Source: Cucumis sativus (taxonomy: Eukaryota; Streptophyta; Magnoliopsida; Cucurbitales; Cucurbitaceae). From it: a DNA stretch of 64,000 nt. The position numbers and the translations under genes are program-made. Under the pieces are notes generated by a model that saw nothing but the letters and a program-made list of their open reading frames with translations, made no database searches and was not told the DNA's origin. Below are positions 46,158-57,130 of this stretch, one piece after another (position 1 is the stretch's first letter; the number at the start of each line of letters is the position of its first letter). The stretch spans positions 2,170,001-2,234,000 of the forward strand of contig NC_026659.2 in NCBI RefSeq assembly GCF_000004075.3, read 5' to 3'.

Positions 46158-48669
46158 TCATGGTTTTAAAGAAGGCAAAAGCCCTTCCTTCTGAGCCATT
46201 TCATAGAGTGCAATGGCCATTAGAGCCTTTGCATCTGCTGTAACTCGCCATAATTTTTCATAAGGAACAACACGAACCTTAATCATCTCACCATGATCCC
46301 TGAGACCAGTTTCCTTTCCTTGCAGCTCTGCTATTGTCTCTTTACTTGCAGATCCTCGATACAAGAAGAGACCGATTCCCTCATCACATCCTCCCTAATC
46401 ATGAACATGTACAATAACGTTAATATGCAAAATAAAAGCGATTGGGAAATCCACAAAAATATGATGCCTAAAGGCTAAACCTAAGATGTTGTGTTGGATG
46501 AGGCTTTTGTGTGATGATTTCCTTAGAAGTTAGAACTGTGATACACCTCCAAGTGTTGAGACGTACACAAGAAGTTGCAAAAAGGGTAAGTCACAATTGA
46601 GTGAGTTGGAAAAGATGAAACTTGTATGGTAATACTCGGTAGGGAGAGTGAGGTTTGAGCATCGTAGGCTGGCGAGGGAACTTGGAAGTTGTAATCGGCA
46701 TTGCCTGATTTTATTTCCTTAGTATAATTCTCTTTGGCTGGAAACTTGACAAACTTATAAGATTAAGATGGTTCTTCTTCAATGAGTACCTTATATTACC
46801 GAAAGAAAGTAGCTCTTAATAAACCTTTTGCAGATTAACCGATCACGGATCTTTAAGAATCAGAAAAAAAAGAATTAGCCTACGCACAAGTCATGACTAC
46901 CAAGTCTTCAAACATCGAGATATGTTAAAATTATGTGAACTTACGGGAGAAGGAAAGACTCTGCATCCAGTTGATTGGTCCAAGAAGCCGGTAAGATCAA
47001 CCATGTCCTCAAGCTTTAACTGAATGCCAATTTCTTCTTCAACCTGCATTGTTACCACATCAAATGGCACATCAAAAAATTACCAAAGAAAACCTTCAAT
47101 TTTCTTTTAATGAAGACCAGCATAACTTGGATTCCTCATTCAAATGTTAATACTTCTTTTGTGCAATAATTTTTTCTTCCACAGGTCTGTAAGTATCAAC
47201 CTCACCAAAATTTCATTCGACTTCAACATAAAATGGGAAACATCTATTGTAAAATAAAACAAAGATTTCATAAAGAAAAAAATAATGAAATCTCAAATTA
47301 CAGTACATATTAGCACAACAGCATGAACTTTGGGAACTTTTTTTTCCAAATTAAAATAACATAAAGTCGCATCACATCACGAGATCAAGATCAAGAGACG
47401 AAATCAGACCTCACGAACTGCAGTGCCAACAAAATCGCCCTTATCATCATCCAACATACCAGCAGGCAATTCCAACATGAGCTTCCCAACAGGAACTCTA
47501 ACCTTAAGCATAAAATTTTAGTTCAGTGTGATCAAGAGTGCAAATTTCAAGAAGTGTTTCACAGCATAACTAACCTAAAAGTTGCAACTTCTGGCAGTCA
47601 ATGCATTCAATAACACGGCAAACACTTTAATCTCAGAAAAACCAATGAACTTCAAAAAGTAATAACAAAATAAATAAAATAAAGATCAACCTGCTCAGTC
47701 AGGACAGCATAAGTTTCTCCTTCACAACTTAGAAGGATAAGAACAGCAACAGCAGGTCCTCTTGCAAAAACAATGCCTGGAACCTATACAAGTTTTAGTT
47801 TGTAAAAAAAGAAATTAAAGAAACCGCAGCATTGATCGATTACCCAAATTTACATTAGTGTCTCATTGATTTCTTTAGCATTATACGAACTGACATAAAG
47901 GGAAGAGATACGACTAGAGCATGTTCTTTAAAACTAAATATCACTTCCCAAGTAATCGTTATGTTCTTAACAGTTCAGTTAAGTTGATCGTTATCTCAAT
48001 TAAACAGACTTAAACAAATTAAGCAACAGAACAAATAAATGGTAATCGCACAATTACCTTCTTCCCGGTTTGCTTATCATAGACATCAGCTTTAAATTTG
48101 AGAAATCCAATATTGTTTCCGAACATATCAACTCCCTAAACCAAAAATTCCTCAATTACCTTACAACCAAAAAGTGAAAACAACAGTAAAACTCGACGAG
48201 GTAATTTTCTAAAACCTGAATAAGAACACGCTTCAGGGACATGGCTCCCTTGGTCAAAATCCCACTCTCACTTTGCAAGTTCATCAGCCATTGTTTGAAC
48301 AACGGTGAATAGATAGCATTACTGCAATATAAAGCATTGAAAAAGGAACCCCAGAAGATAAAATCGAGGAATTCAAAAGTAATCAACAGAGCCAGCATAA
48401 AAATTGGTATTATAAGAAGATTAGAAAGGAAATCGAACTAACCGGAAGTCCGAATCAGAGACACCAGGTGCGGCGAGAATCTGCACGGGTTGGTCGTGTT
48501 GCCAGGGGATGGTGATGTATTGAGTCCGAATTGAAGAATCGGCCGACATTTGACACGAGAAGGACCGCAATGCGATGGAATTAGAGTGAAGGGAAGAGGA
48601 AGAAGAGGGATATAGAAACCCTTTGCCCAACAAACGAAGAGAACTAGAGGGATGAAGAAAGTGAGTCAT
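46158..48669 (-). CDS. NUDT14: Nudix hydrolase 14-like, ADP-sugar diphosphatase, plastid
   Basis: Seven exons: 48669-48443, 48321-48216, 48135-48058, 47783-47691, 47502-47410, 47043-46945, 46394-46158 (310 aa). All junctions are GT-AG and phases agree. Residues 1 to about 40 are Ser/Leu/Arg-rich, as in a plastid transit peptide; a second in-frame Met (MSADSS) could give a shorter form. The Nudix region reads PAGMLDDDKGDF and then the helix REVEEEIGI; the REUXEE metal-binding core is intact. Downstream, SPGGCDEGIGLFLYRG and KETGLRDHGE match my memory of Arabidopsis NUDX14, which hydrolyses ADP-glucose and ADP-ribose to AMP plus sugar phosphate. The C-terminus is ALMAIALYEMAQKEGL. The gene is intact and unrelated to its neighbours. 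I am less sure of the exact transit length and of the acceptor of exon 5, where a nearby AG is also possible. Confidence 0.92.
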
Positions 48670-49590
48670 TTTTTAATCAGATTAAGCTGACTTATTTCTT
48701 AAAGTGATGCAAAATGGCAGAGGATGAAGAAAGATGACGACTGCCATTGAAGACTTGACTCAAATTTAGGTGCAGGCTGGGCTGCAATAGTCCACTTACG
48801 TGGTGCAAATTAATTGGGCCACATTTTATGTACTTTTTTTTATAAAAAAATCTACTGATTTTGCGTCCGTTTTGTTGGATTTCTTTTGATTTCTTTTTTG
48901 AATTTTTCACAGTCGTCTTCTTGCCGGCGTCATCCCATCAGTATTTCTTTTCTTTTCTTCTTTTTTTTTTTCTCCTCATGATCATACTAAAAAAAACCCA
49001 ATACGTCGTCATCCTCTTTCTATGGGTTAAAAAATAGCAATTTTTATCGGTCTTTCTTAAGTTTTGTTTTGTGCTGCATTCGATCTGTTTGAATCTTTGT
49101 TGTGTAATCTTTTTCCTGTGCGATACAATTTTTTTTTTTTTGTAGTTTCAAGTTATTGTTTAGTCGGACTTTGTTTGTTGTTTTAGTTTTTTTTGCTTGG
49201 TTATATTTTTCTTTTGGACTATACTTTTGTTGGATATTTAAGCATGGATGCGGTTTTATTAGAGAGACCTACCAATAAACATGTCAGATAGAGCAACGTT
49301 TCAGGAGGAAGCAAGCGAAGTAGAAAATCTTCCAATCGATTTGGTATGAACAGCAATGAACATGAACGTCCAGGAAACTCAAATGGAGAAGCTTGTATCA
49401 TGACAGAAATAGAAATATGAACGCAAATTTGGTAGACAAAAGGTAGTCATCGAACAAATCTACCAGAGATTGATGATTTGGATGATAAAATGATCATCAA
49501 GTGACCCATATAGATTTGATCAGGAAAACTATAGCATGCACAAAAATTATAATACTGGCCGATATTTGTTATATTTACAAAATATCTTAA
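48670..49590. other. Intergenic DNA with a possible broken 5' gene end
   Basis: Upstream of NUDT14. On the + strand about 48900-49240 looks like a pyrimidine-rich leader. At 49244 an ATG opens a frame beginning MDAVLLERPTNKHVR; it stops soon, and the same frame resumes as a Ser/Arg/Asn-rich segment to about 49420. I recognise no family. It may be a dead gene start or chance. Confidence 0.25.
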
Positions 49591-52500
49591 AGTTGTGTTA
49601 TAATTTCAAATTATATTTTTCTGGTTCTACTATTTGCTATAGTTTTCGTAATTATTTTTGTGCATTATGCAAACAAACCCTAGTATATGGGCCCATACAT
49701 AAGTTTATCGTATAGGCATTTAAATTGGCCATATCAATTGGAGCATCATATTTTACATGCATATTTATTTTTGAGAATCAACATTCATAAAAGAAAACAT
49801 AAAACTAGTTTTTACTGAAAAAAAGAAGGTAAAACTAGACAAGAAGTGGGAAAGCTCTCAAAGGAGAAGCCATTTCAAGAGTGAGTCCATACTTTTCATC
49901 CATATTCAAATCATCAGGTCGAAAACCATCTTCAAGCTTCCAATCAAAGAAATGAAGAAGCGAACCCAGCATCAAAGGCAACATTCTCATAGCCAATGAC
50001 AATTCAGGGCAAATCCTTCTTCCACCACCAAATGGAACCAACTCAAAATCTCTGCCTTTAATATCAATTTCCATCTCTAAGAACCTCTCTGGCTCGAATA
50101 TTTCAGGATTTTTCCATACGTTCGAATCTCGACCCATCGCCCATAAATTTACCGGCACTTGAGCGTCTTTAGGGATTGTGAAACCTGATATTTCGACGTC
50201 TTGTAATGCTTTACGAGGTAGTAGAAAAGGAGGGGAATGACATCTCAAAGTTTCTTTGATCACTGCTTGTAAATAAGGTAGCCTTGAAATGTCTGATTCT
50301 CTAATTGGGTTTCATTTTCCTATTACACTTCGGATTTATTGTTGAGCTTTTGATAGCTTTTGTGGGTTTTTAAATAGTTCTGCCATTGCCCATTGGAATG
50401 TTGCAGAACTTGTGTCGGTTCCAGCAATGAATAGTACCTATAGAACAACAATCAAATCTTTAATAATAAAAAAAAAAAAAACAGAATGCGCAGTTATTAA
50501 AATTCTGATTGAAGTAATTCAGAAATAATCTACTAGAAACTTAGGAAATAAATGTGTGTGAATTAATACAGAACAATTATTGCTAGGATTATAGAAAAAT
50601 ACAACATGAATGCGTACTTGGTTATTCACATGTCCCTTCATGTCAATGTTTAAGTCTTCATAGTACATTATTTATTTTCCTTTCTATGATTTGTTTTTCT
50701 GTCCAACCACAGAAAAGGAAGAGAAAATCAAAGGGCCAATAATTGAGTGATGCAACTCAGTTCAACTATCCAACAAAAATAATAATTTTGGAAAAAGTAG
50801 AAGAAATATTATTTGTTACATGAAAACTATGTGGTCGAAGGCTGAAAACTAAGATAATAGATGCGATTCAACATCAACAATGTATTTTCTTCCACCAGTT
50901 GTCTAATAAAAATCTGTCCTGCACTAAAATAAATTTTTAAAAGAAAAATGTTAAAAATAGAAAATTAACAAATATTTATATTCTATGAGAAATTCAAATA
51001 AAATAAATTTTGTTTTTAGTGGTTTTTGTTAAGTATGGATAAATAGTTTTTTTTTCTATATAAAAATAAGTTTTTATTGTTATTATTATCGTCATCGTGA
51101 AAAATAGCAAAAAAGAAAATTACGAAAATAAAGTTCATGTTATTTACATTTTTAAAATTATAAAAATAATAAATTTAAAATAGATTATCATATAATTATA
51201 GTGTCAAATTTGCTGTATGAAAAAAAAAAAATTGTGGAAGAATGATTTTAAATTTTCAAAATGATTTTAAATAATTTATTTGATTAGATTGGAAAGGAAT
51301 GTATTTAAAATTTATGTTTATGGATAGTAATGGAAGAGGAAGAGAAAGAGAAAGTTAATAATTCACCGCCATACATTTTTATCATGGAATATGTTAATGA
51401 AAAATTTTAACAATGATAGTCAATTAATTAGGTAATTTACTTTGAAAACCTATGAAATTTGGCAAAATGGACCATTTTGACCTCAAAAAGTTTTTAAGTA
51501 AAAATAGGATTTAAAATCATTCTAGATTTGAAAATCATACTCTTTGGATGCACTGCTCTCCTTTTTCACAAGCTAAAATATTAAGAAAAAAAAAATAACA
51601 CATGGCAAATTGTGGCCAAAGAGACTTAATTGGGGGCAAAACTATTTTTTAAACCCAATTAGTGAAGTAAAAATTGTGACTCTCTTATTTTTGTACCTAA
51701 ATCCAACAATCATAGTTTATAACATGATAAATTTTTCTTACATTTTCTATTTTAAAATATTTTAATTCATAGTAATTTATCATACTTACAAATGTATTGT
51801 GAAAATTTAGTATATTTTTAAATATTGATATTTTTAAAATTTTTAGTTTATGTTGTTAACCTAAATTTAATTCTTAAAAGAACTGTTTATAGGTTGTAAA
51901 TTAACAATTCCAAACTTTAAAACGAAGAATAAATGCTTGAAACTATGTTTCCCCCCTAAAATGATGTTAAAAGTTTGACTCTTAACAACAAATTAAAAAT
52001 AATGACAATAATAAAAGAAAAAGGAGTTGAAGTAGATACCGCTAATAAGTGTTCGAACTCAATTCTCCCCAACTTGATTTCGCTATTTTCATCACCAGGA
52101 TTGAGAAGATAATGCAATAAATCATGTTTAATCTTATTAGAACCACAACTTTTTTTCTGCTCATCAATCCGTTCATCAATCATCTGCTCCAACACATCAA
52201 AAATCCTATCAAAATGAACACTCTGTTTCTTCTTAATCCCCTGCACATCAAATCTCTTCAACAATGCAAAATAATCTCCAAAATTCGGTTTCGCAGCTTC
52301 TTCCATAGCCCCTCTTACAGCCACTTTAAACTCTCTCCCTATTTTCGAATTCGGGTCCACAAAATCCTCCGAAAAAATGGTATTCCAAAGCAAATTCACC
52401 GAAGTCACAAACGCCACTTTTCCAAAATCCACTGTTTCATTACCTTTCAAAGCACATCTAGATATCTCTGTCACCAGCTCTGCCACTTGGCCTCGTCTGA

Positions 52501-52930
52501 GGTTCTCGTTGGCGTCGAGAATCCGGGCAGCGAACAACTGGGTGTTGCAAATTCGTCTGAGGTTTCGCCAGAGAGGTGAAACGGGCATCCATGGGAGGCC
52601 GAAAAGATCGTGGTTGTGAGTGGTCATGGAGTCAGGGACGGTTCTGGAGGAGAGAAATTGGTCGTGGGTTTGGAGGACTTGTTTGGCCATGGCGGAGGAG
52701 GAAATGACGACGGTGGTGATTTGGCCGAGTTTCAAGGTCATGATCGGGCCATAGGATTTGGCGAGATTGGCTAGGGATTGGTGGGGTTTATCGCCGAGAG
52801 CAAGAAGGTTGCCGATGAGTGGCAATGGCTTTGGGCCGGGAGGGAGGTTGGTAATTGGTCTTGTTTTTGAGATCATTGAAATTAGCCATGCAATGGAAAG
52901 TAGAACAATGAAGATCCCCAACAAATCCAT
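49591..52930. repeat. Left copy of a P450 tandem duplication
   Basis: The segment from about 49591 to the P450 start codon at 52930 is repeated at 53886-57130 (offset 4.2-4.3 kb). Similarity includes about 240 bp downstream of the stop codon, both exons, and diverged introns that differ by 73 bp. Upstream of the start codon similarity ends within about 10 bp. Confidence 0.85.
49835..52930 (-). pseudogene. CYP76-like cytochrome P450 pseudogene
   Basis: Exon 1 (52930-52040, 297 codons) is fully open and almost identical in protein to the intact neighbour. Exon 2 (50437-49835) has the same length as its counterpart with no indels, but contains two in-frame stops: TAA at 50338-50336 (codon 331, Glu in the other copy) and TGA at 50314-50312 (codon 339, Gly in the other copy). 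The heme-loop Gly after the Cys-Pro is Glu ([10 protein letters not shown] instead of PG). A truncated product would lack the ExxR, PERF and heme motifs. The I-helix AGTDT is still encoded. The splice sites are intact, so it may still be transcribed. Confidence 0.92.
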
Positions 52931-52999
52931 CTCTTACTACTCTTATGAATGGAAATGAAGCAATGTAAGCTTCAACTTTTGATTATATATGTAGGGAAA

Positions 53000-53763
53000 T
53001 TCTTTTTAACTTTTTAACAGGTAGAATAAGTTTTGGATTAGACAAAATCACTTTTATTTTCTTGTCAAAATTTTTTTTTTTTTTTAAAGGATACATGTTT
53101 GACTTGTAAACGATGCATAATTGTTATTCACATGGCTCCCAAAATGGTTATAAGTGACAAGTATGGAAGGGTATTTTTTTATTAAATTTAGGAGAATAAA
53201 TACGTAATATAAACCGTAGGCAGGTAGAAGTTGTAGGATTGAGATGATTTGTGTATAATCCTCCTCAAGGTAATCTCAATATAACTTAAGTGAAAATATG
53301 CAATACCTGTCTACAAAGTAGGAGGATAAAGAAATGTATATGAATATTAGAAAGTAAAATGATTTTCTCTTCCATTGATATCTGAATATGATGGAAATTT
53401 GCCACCATAATTGTATCTACTTTTTGAAACTTACTTACTTTAGTCACACATGGAAATAAAATAATATATAATCTAAAAAGAAAAAAAAAAAGTGGAACCA
53501 TAACAAAATAGCTACTCCTATTTCTAAAACAATAAATACAACTTAAAATGCATTTAAAATTGTGTGGAACGGAGAAAGGTCGAGAAGAAAATTGTGGTTC
53601 AACCATAAAATGAAATTAAATGATCTGACAAAAATATTTATTATCTTCTCTTTTGTCATTTCATTTTATATTTGTTACACATTGAATTTTCAACAACCAT
53701 AATTGAAGTTACATTGTAGATTTCGATTCAATAAATTAGTGAGATGTATAAATAATTTCTTTA
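53000..53763. other. Spacer between the P450 copies
   Basis: AT-rich, with no supported gene. It contains the upstream region of the pseudogene and ends at the subtilase relic. Confidence 0.4.
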
Positions 53764-53886
53764 CCGGGTAGATTTTAACCGTTGGAGCAAGTACGATTAA
53801 TCGAAGAATCGTGGCGGTTGCCAAGCTTGGAAGTGGGAAAGAATATGAAGGCGCATCTCTTTACCAACCAAATTACTTTCCTAATT
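53764..53886 (+). pseudogene. Subtilase exon relic
   Basis: The frame from 53772 reads [20 protein letters not shown] and continues [18 protein letters not shown] without a stop. It aligns with residues 327-362 of the right subtilase ([20 protein letters not shown], then [13 protein letters not shown]). Only these 38 or so codons remain, ending where P450 duplication sequence begins. It is + strand like the intact gene at 60589. A real gene elsewhere in the family must have been lost or moved. Confidence 0.85.
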
Positions 53887-56800
53887 AAAGTTGTGTTATA
53901 TTTTCAAATTATTTTAATTCCGGTTCTACTATTTGCTATAGTTTTCCTAATTACTTTTGTGCATGATGTAAACAGACCCTAGAATATGGCCCCTAGATAA
54001 GTTTATCATATAGTCTTTTGAGTGAAGCATATATATTTATTTTTGAGAATCAACATTCATAAAAGAAAACATAAAACTAGTTTTTACTCATGAAAAGGAA
54101 GGTAAAACTAGACAAGAAGTGGGAAAGCTCTCAAAGGAGAAGCCATTGCAAGAGTGATTCCATACTTTTCATCCATATTCAAATCATCAGGTCGACAACC
54201 ATCTTCAAGCTTCCAATCAAAGAAATGAAGAAGCGAACCCAACATCAAAGGCAACATTCTCATAGCCAATGGCAATCCAGGGCAAATCCTTCTTCCACCA
54301 CCAAATGGAACCAACTCAAAATCTCTGCCTTTAATGTCAATGTCCATCTCTAAGAATCTCTCTGGCTCGAATATTTCAGGATTTTTCCATACGTTCGAAT
54401 CTCGACTCATCGCCCATAAATTTACCAGCACTTGAGCGTCTTTAGGGATTGTGAAACTTGATATTTCGACGTCTTGTAATGCTTTACGAGGTAGTAGAAA
54501 AGGAGGGGAATGATATCTTAAAGTTTCTTTAATCACTGCTTGTAAATAAGGTAGCCTTGAAATGTCTGATTCTTTAATTGGGTTTCCTTTCCCTATTACA
54601 CTTCGGATTTCTTGTTGAGCTTTTGATAGTTTTTGTGGGTTTCTTAATAGTTCTGCCATTGCCCATTGGAAAACTGAAGAAACTGTGTCGGTTCCAGCAA
54701 TGAATAATACCTATAGAACAACAATCAAATCTTTAATAAAAAAAATGCTCTTACTAAAATTTTGATTGGTGGAATTCAGAAATAAATCTACTAGAAACTT
54801 AGGAAATAATACAAATTAATGTGTATGAAATACATAACATTATTGCTAGGATTATAGAAAAATACAAGATGAATCCGTGGTTATTCATATTCCCCTTCTA
54901 GTATCATAATAAACACGAAAAACTTGAATATTTTTAAAAGAGAAGAATTTTTCACTTCAAACGTCTATGATTAGACAAATTCTGTGGGATGAGAGAAATG
55001 AAGTTGTAAATTGGGATGTATTATGTATACAAAAGTACATTTAAAAAGAAAACAAAAAAGAACAAAATCATAGAAAGAAAAGGAAATAAAATCAGATTTT
55101 TTGTTTTATTTTTTCTTGGGATAAGCCAAGTCCAACCACATACAGAAAAGGAAAAGAAAATGGAAAGGCCAATAATTGATCAGTGGGGCACTCATTTCAA
55201 CTCAACTATCCAAGAAAAGAAAAAAAATAGAAGAAATATTATTTGTCGCGTGAAAAGTAAATATGTTGTTGAAGGCTGAAAGCTAAGATAATAGATGCCA
55301 TTCAATATCAACCATATATCTTTCCTAATTTGAAAAGTTGTCTAATCAAAAATTGTCACACTCAAATAAATTTTTAAAAAACAAATTTTCGAAAATAGAA
55401 AAAATTATGAAAAGTAAATAAGTATAATAAGTTTTGTTTTCATGGTTTTTCTTTACCTAAAGTGTAAATAACTTGTTTTCTTTTTCTATTTTGGAAAAAG
55501 CCATTTTATGGTTGGTAATTGAAAAGAAATGGATGTATTTAGATTTCCATGTTTATGGTTGGTAATTGAAAAGAAAAGAGAAAGTTAAAAGAATTTATTA
55601 AGATAGAATTTTTATCATCCAATGTGTTATTCATAATTTACTTTGAAAACCTACGAAATTCTCCAAAATCTGTCTATTTTGGTCCAGAAAGTTATTAACT
55701 AAAAATAGTATTTATTTTTTCTTTTTAGATTTTAAAATGATTAATATCAATGAAATGAATTATGTGTGAGATTTGAGATTTGGATTGAATGCGCTTTTTG
55801 TTTAAGACGAAATATTAAGAAAAAAGTTTAACACATAGCAAACAATTGTGCCTAAAGAGACTACATTGGGGGCAAAACTATTTTCTAAACCCAATTAGTG
55901 GAGTAAAAATTGGAGTCATAGCGTATAAGACCATAAATTATTCTTACATTTTCTATTTTAAAATATTTTAATTTATAGTAATTTATCAGAAAAAAGTTTA
56001 CTATATTGATAAATATTCAATATATTAGTTTATTTTGATAAGAGACGTTTGATTCTTAAAAAAAAAAACTCCATCTAGGTTATAAATCAACAAATTCAAA
56101 CCCTAATAAAATCAAGTTAAACAGAAGAATAAGTGTTTGAACTCAAATTCCCCTAAAGATAAAATGATGTTAAAATTTGGATTCTTAACAACAAATTGTA
56201 AGTAATAATAATAAAAGAAAAAGGAGTTGAAGTAGATACCGCTAATAAGTGTTCGAACTCAATTCTCCCCAACTTGATATCGCTGTTTTCATCACCAGGG
56301 TTGAGAAGATAATGCAAGAAATCATGTTTAATCTTATTAGAACCCCAACTTTTTTTCTGTTCATCAATCCGTTCATCAATCATCTGCTCCAACACATCAA
56401 AGATCCTATCAAAATGAACACTTTGTTTCTTCTTAATCCCCTGCACATCAAATCTCTTCAACAATGGAAAATAATCTCCAAAATTCGGTTTCGCAGCTTC
56501 TTCCATAGCCCCTCTTACAGCCACCTTAAACTCTCTCCCAATTTTCGAATTCGGGTCCACAAAATCCTCCGAGAAAATGGTATTCCAAAGCAAATTCATC
56601 GAAGTCACAAACGCCACTTTTCCAAAATCCACTGCCTCATCACCTTTCAAAGCACATCTAGATATCTCTGTCACCAGCTCTGCCACTTGGCCTCGTCTGA
56701 GGTTCTCGTTGGCGTCGAGAATCCGGGCAGCGAACAACTGGGTGTTGCAAATTCGTCTGAGGTTTCGCCAGAGAGGTGAAACGGGCATCCATGGGAGGCC

Positions 56801-57130
56801 GAAAAGATCGTGGTTGTGAGTGGTCATGGAGTCAGGGACGGTTCTGGAGGAAAGAAATTGGTCGTGAGTTTGGAGGACTTGTTTGGCCATGGCGGAGGAG
56901 GAGATGACGACGGTGGTGATTTGGCCGAGTTTTAAGGTCATGATCGGACCATAGGATTTGGCGAGATTGGCTAGAGATTGGTGGGGTTTATCACCGAGAG
57001 CAAGAAGGTTGCCGATGAGTGGCAATGGCTTTGGGCCGGGAGGGAGGTTGGTAATTGGTCTTGTTTTTGAGATCATTGAAATTAGCCATGCAATGGAGAG
57101 TAGAACAATGAAGATCCACAGCAAATCCAT
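53886..57130. repeat. Right copy of a P450 tandem duplication
   Basis: Counterpart of 49591-52930. The left border coincides with the end of the subtilase relic. Confidence 0.85.
54108..57130 (-). CDS. Cytochrome P450, CYP76-like (geraniol 8-hydroxylase type)
   Basis: Two exons: 57130-56240 (297 codons) and 54710-54108 (200 codons plus stop), 497 aa, the usual P450 length. The 1,529-bp GT-AG intron is phase 0 and splits HLLA from VLFIAGTD, the common position just before the I-helix motif in A-type plant P450s. N-terminal membrane anchor 1-21, then the proline hinge [14 protein letters not shown]-helix AGTDT at 302-306, ExxR in KETLR (Glu359, Arg362), PERF, and the heme loop [10 protein letters not shown] with Cys440. 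N-terminal blocks such as [15 protein letters not shown] resemble CYP76 monoterpenoid and related hydroxylases. It would be ER-bound, NADPH-P450-reductase-dependent; substrate not predictable from sequence. The intact sister of the pseudogene at 49835-52930. Confidence 0.92.

Noticed and set aside
52124-52619. + strand frames over P450 exon 1 (also 56249-56819)
   Set aside because: Antisense shadows of the P450 exons. They recur in both copies only because the exons are duplicated.
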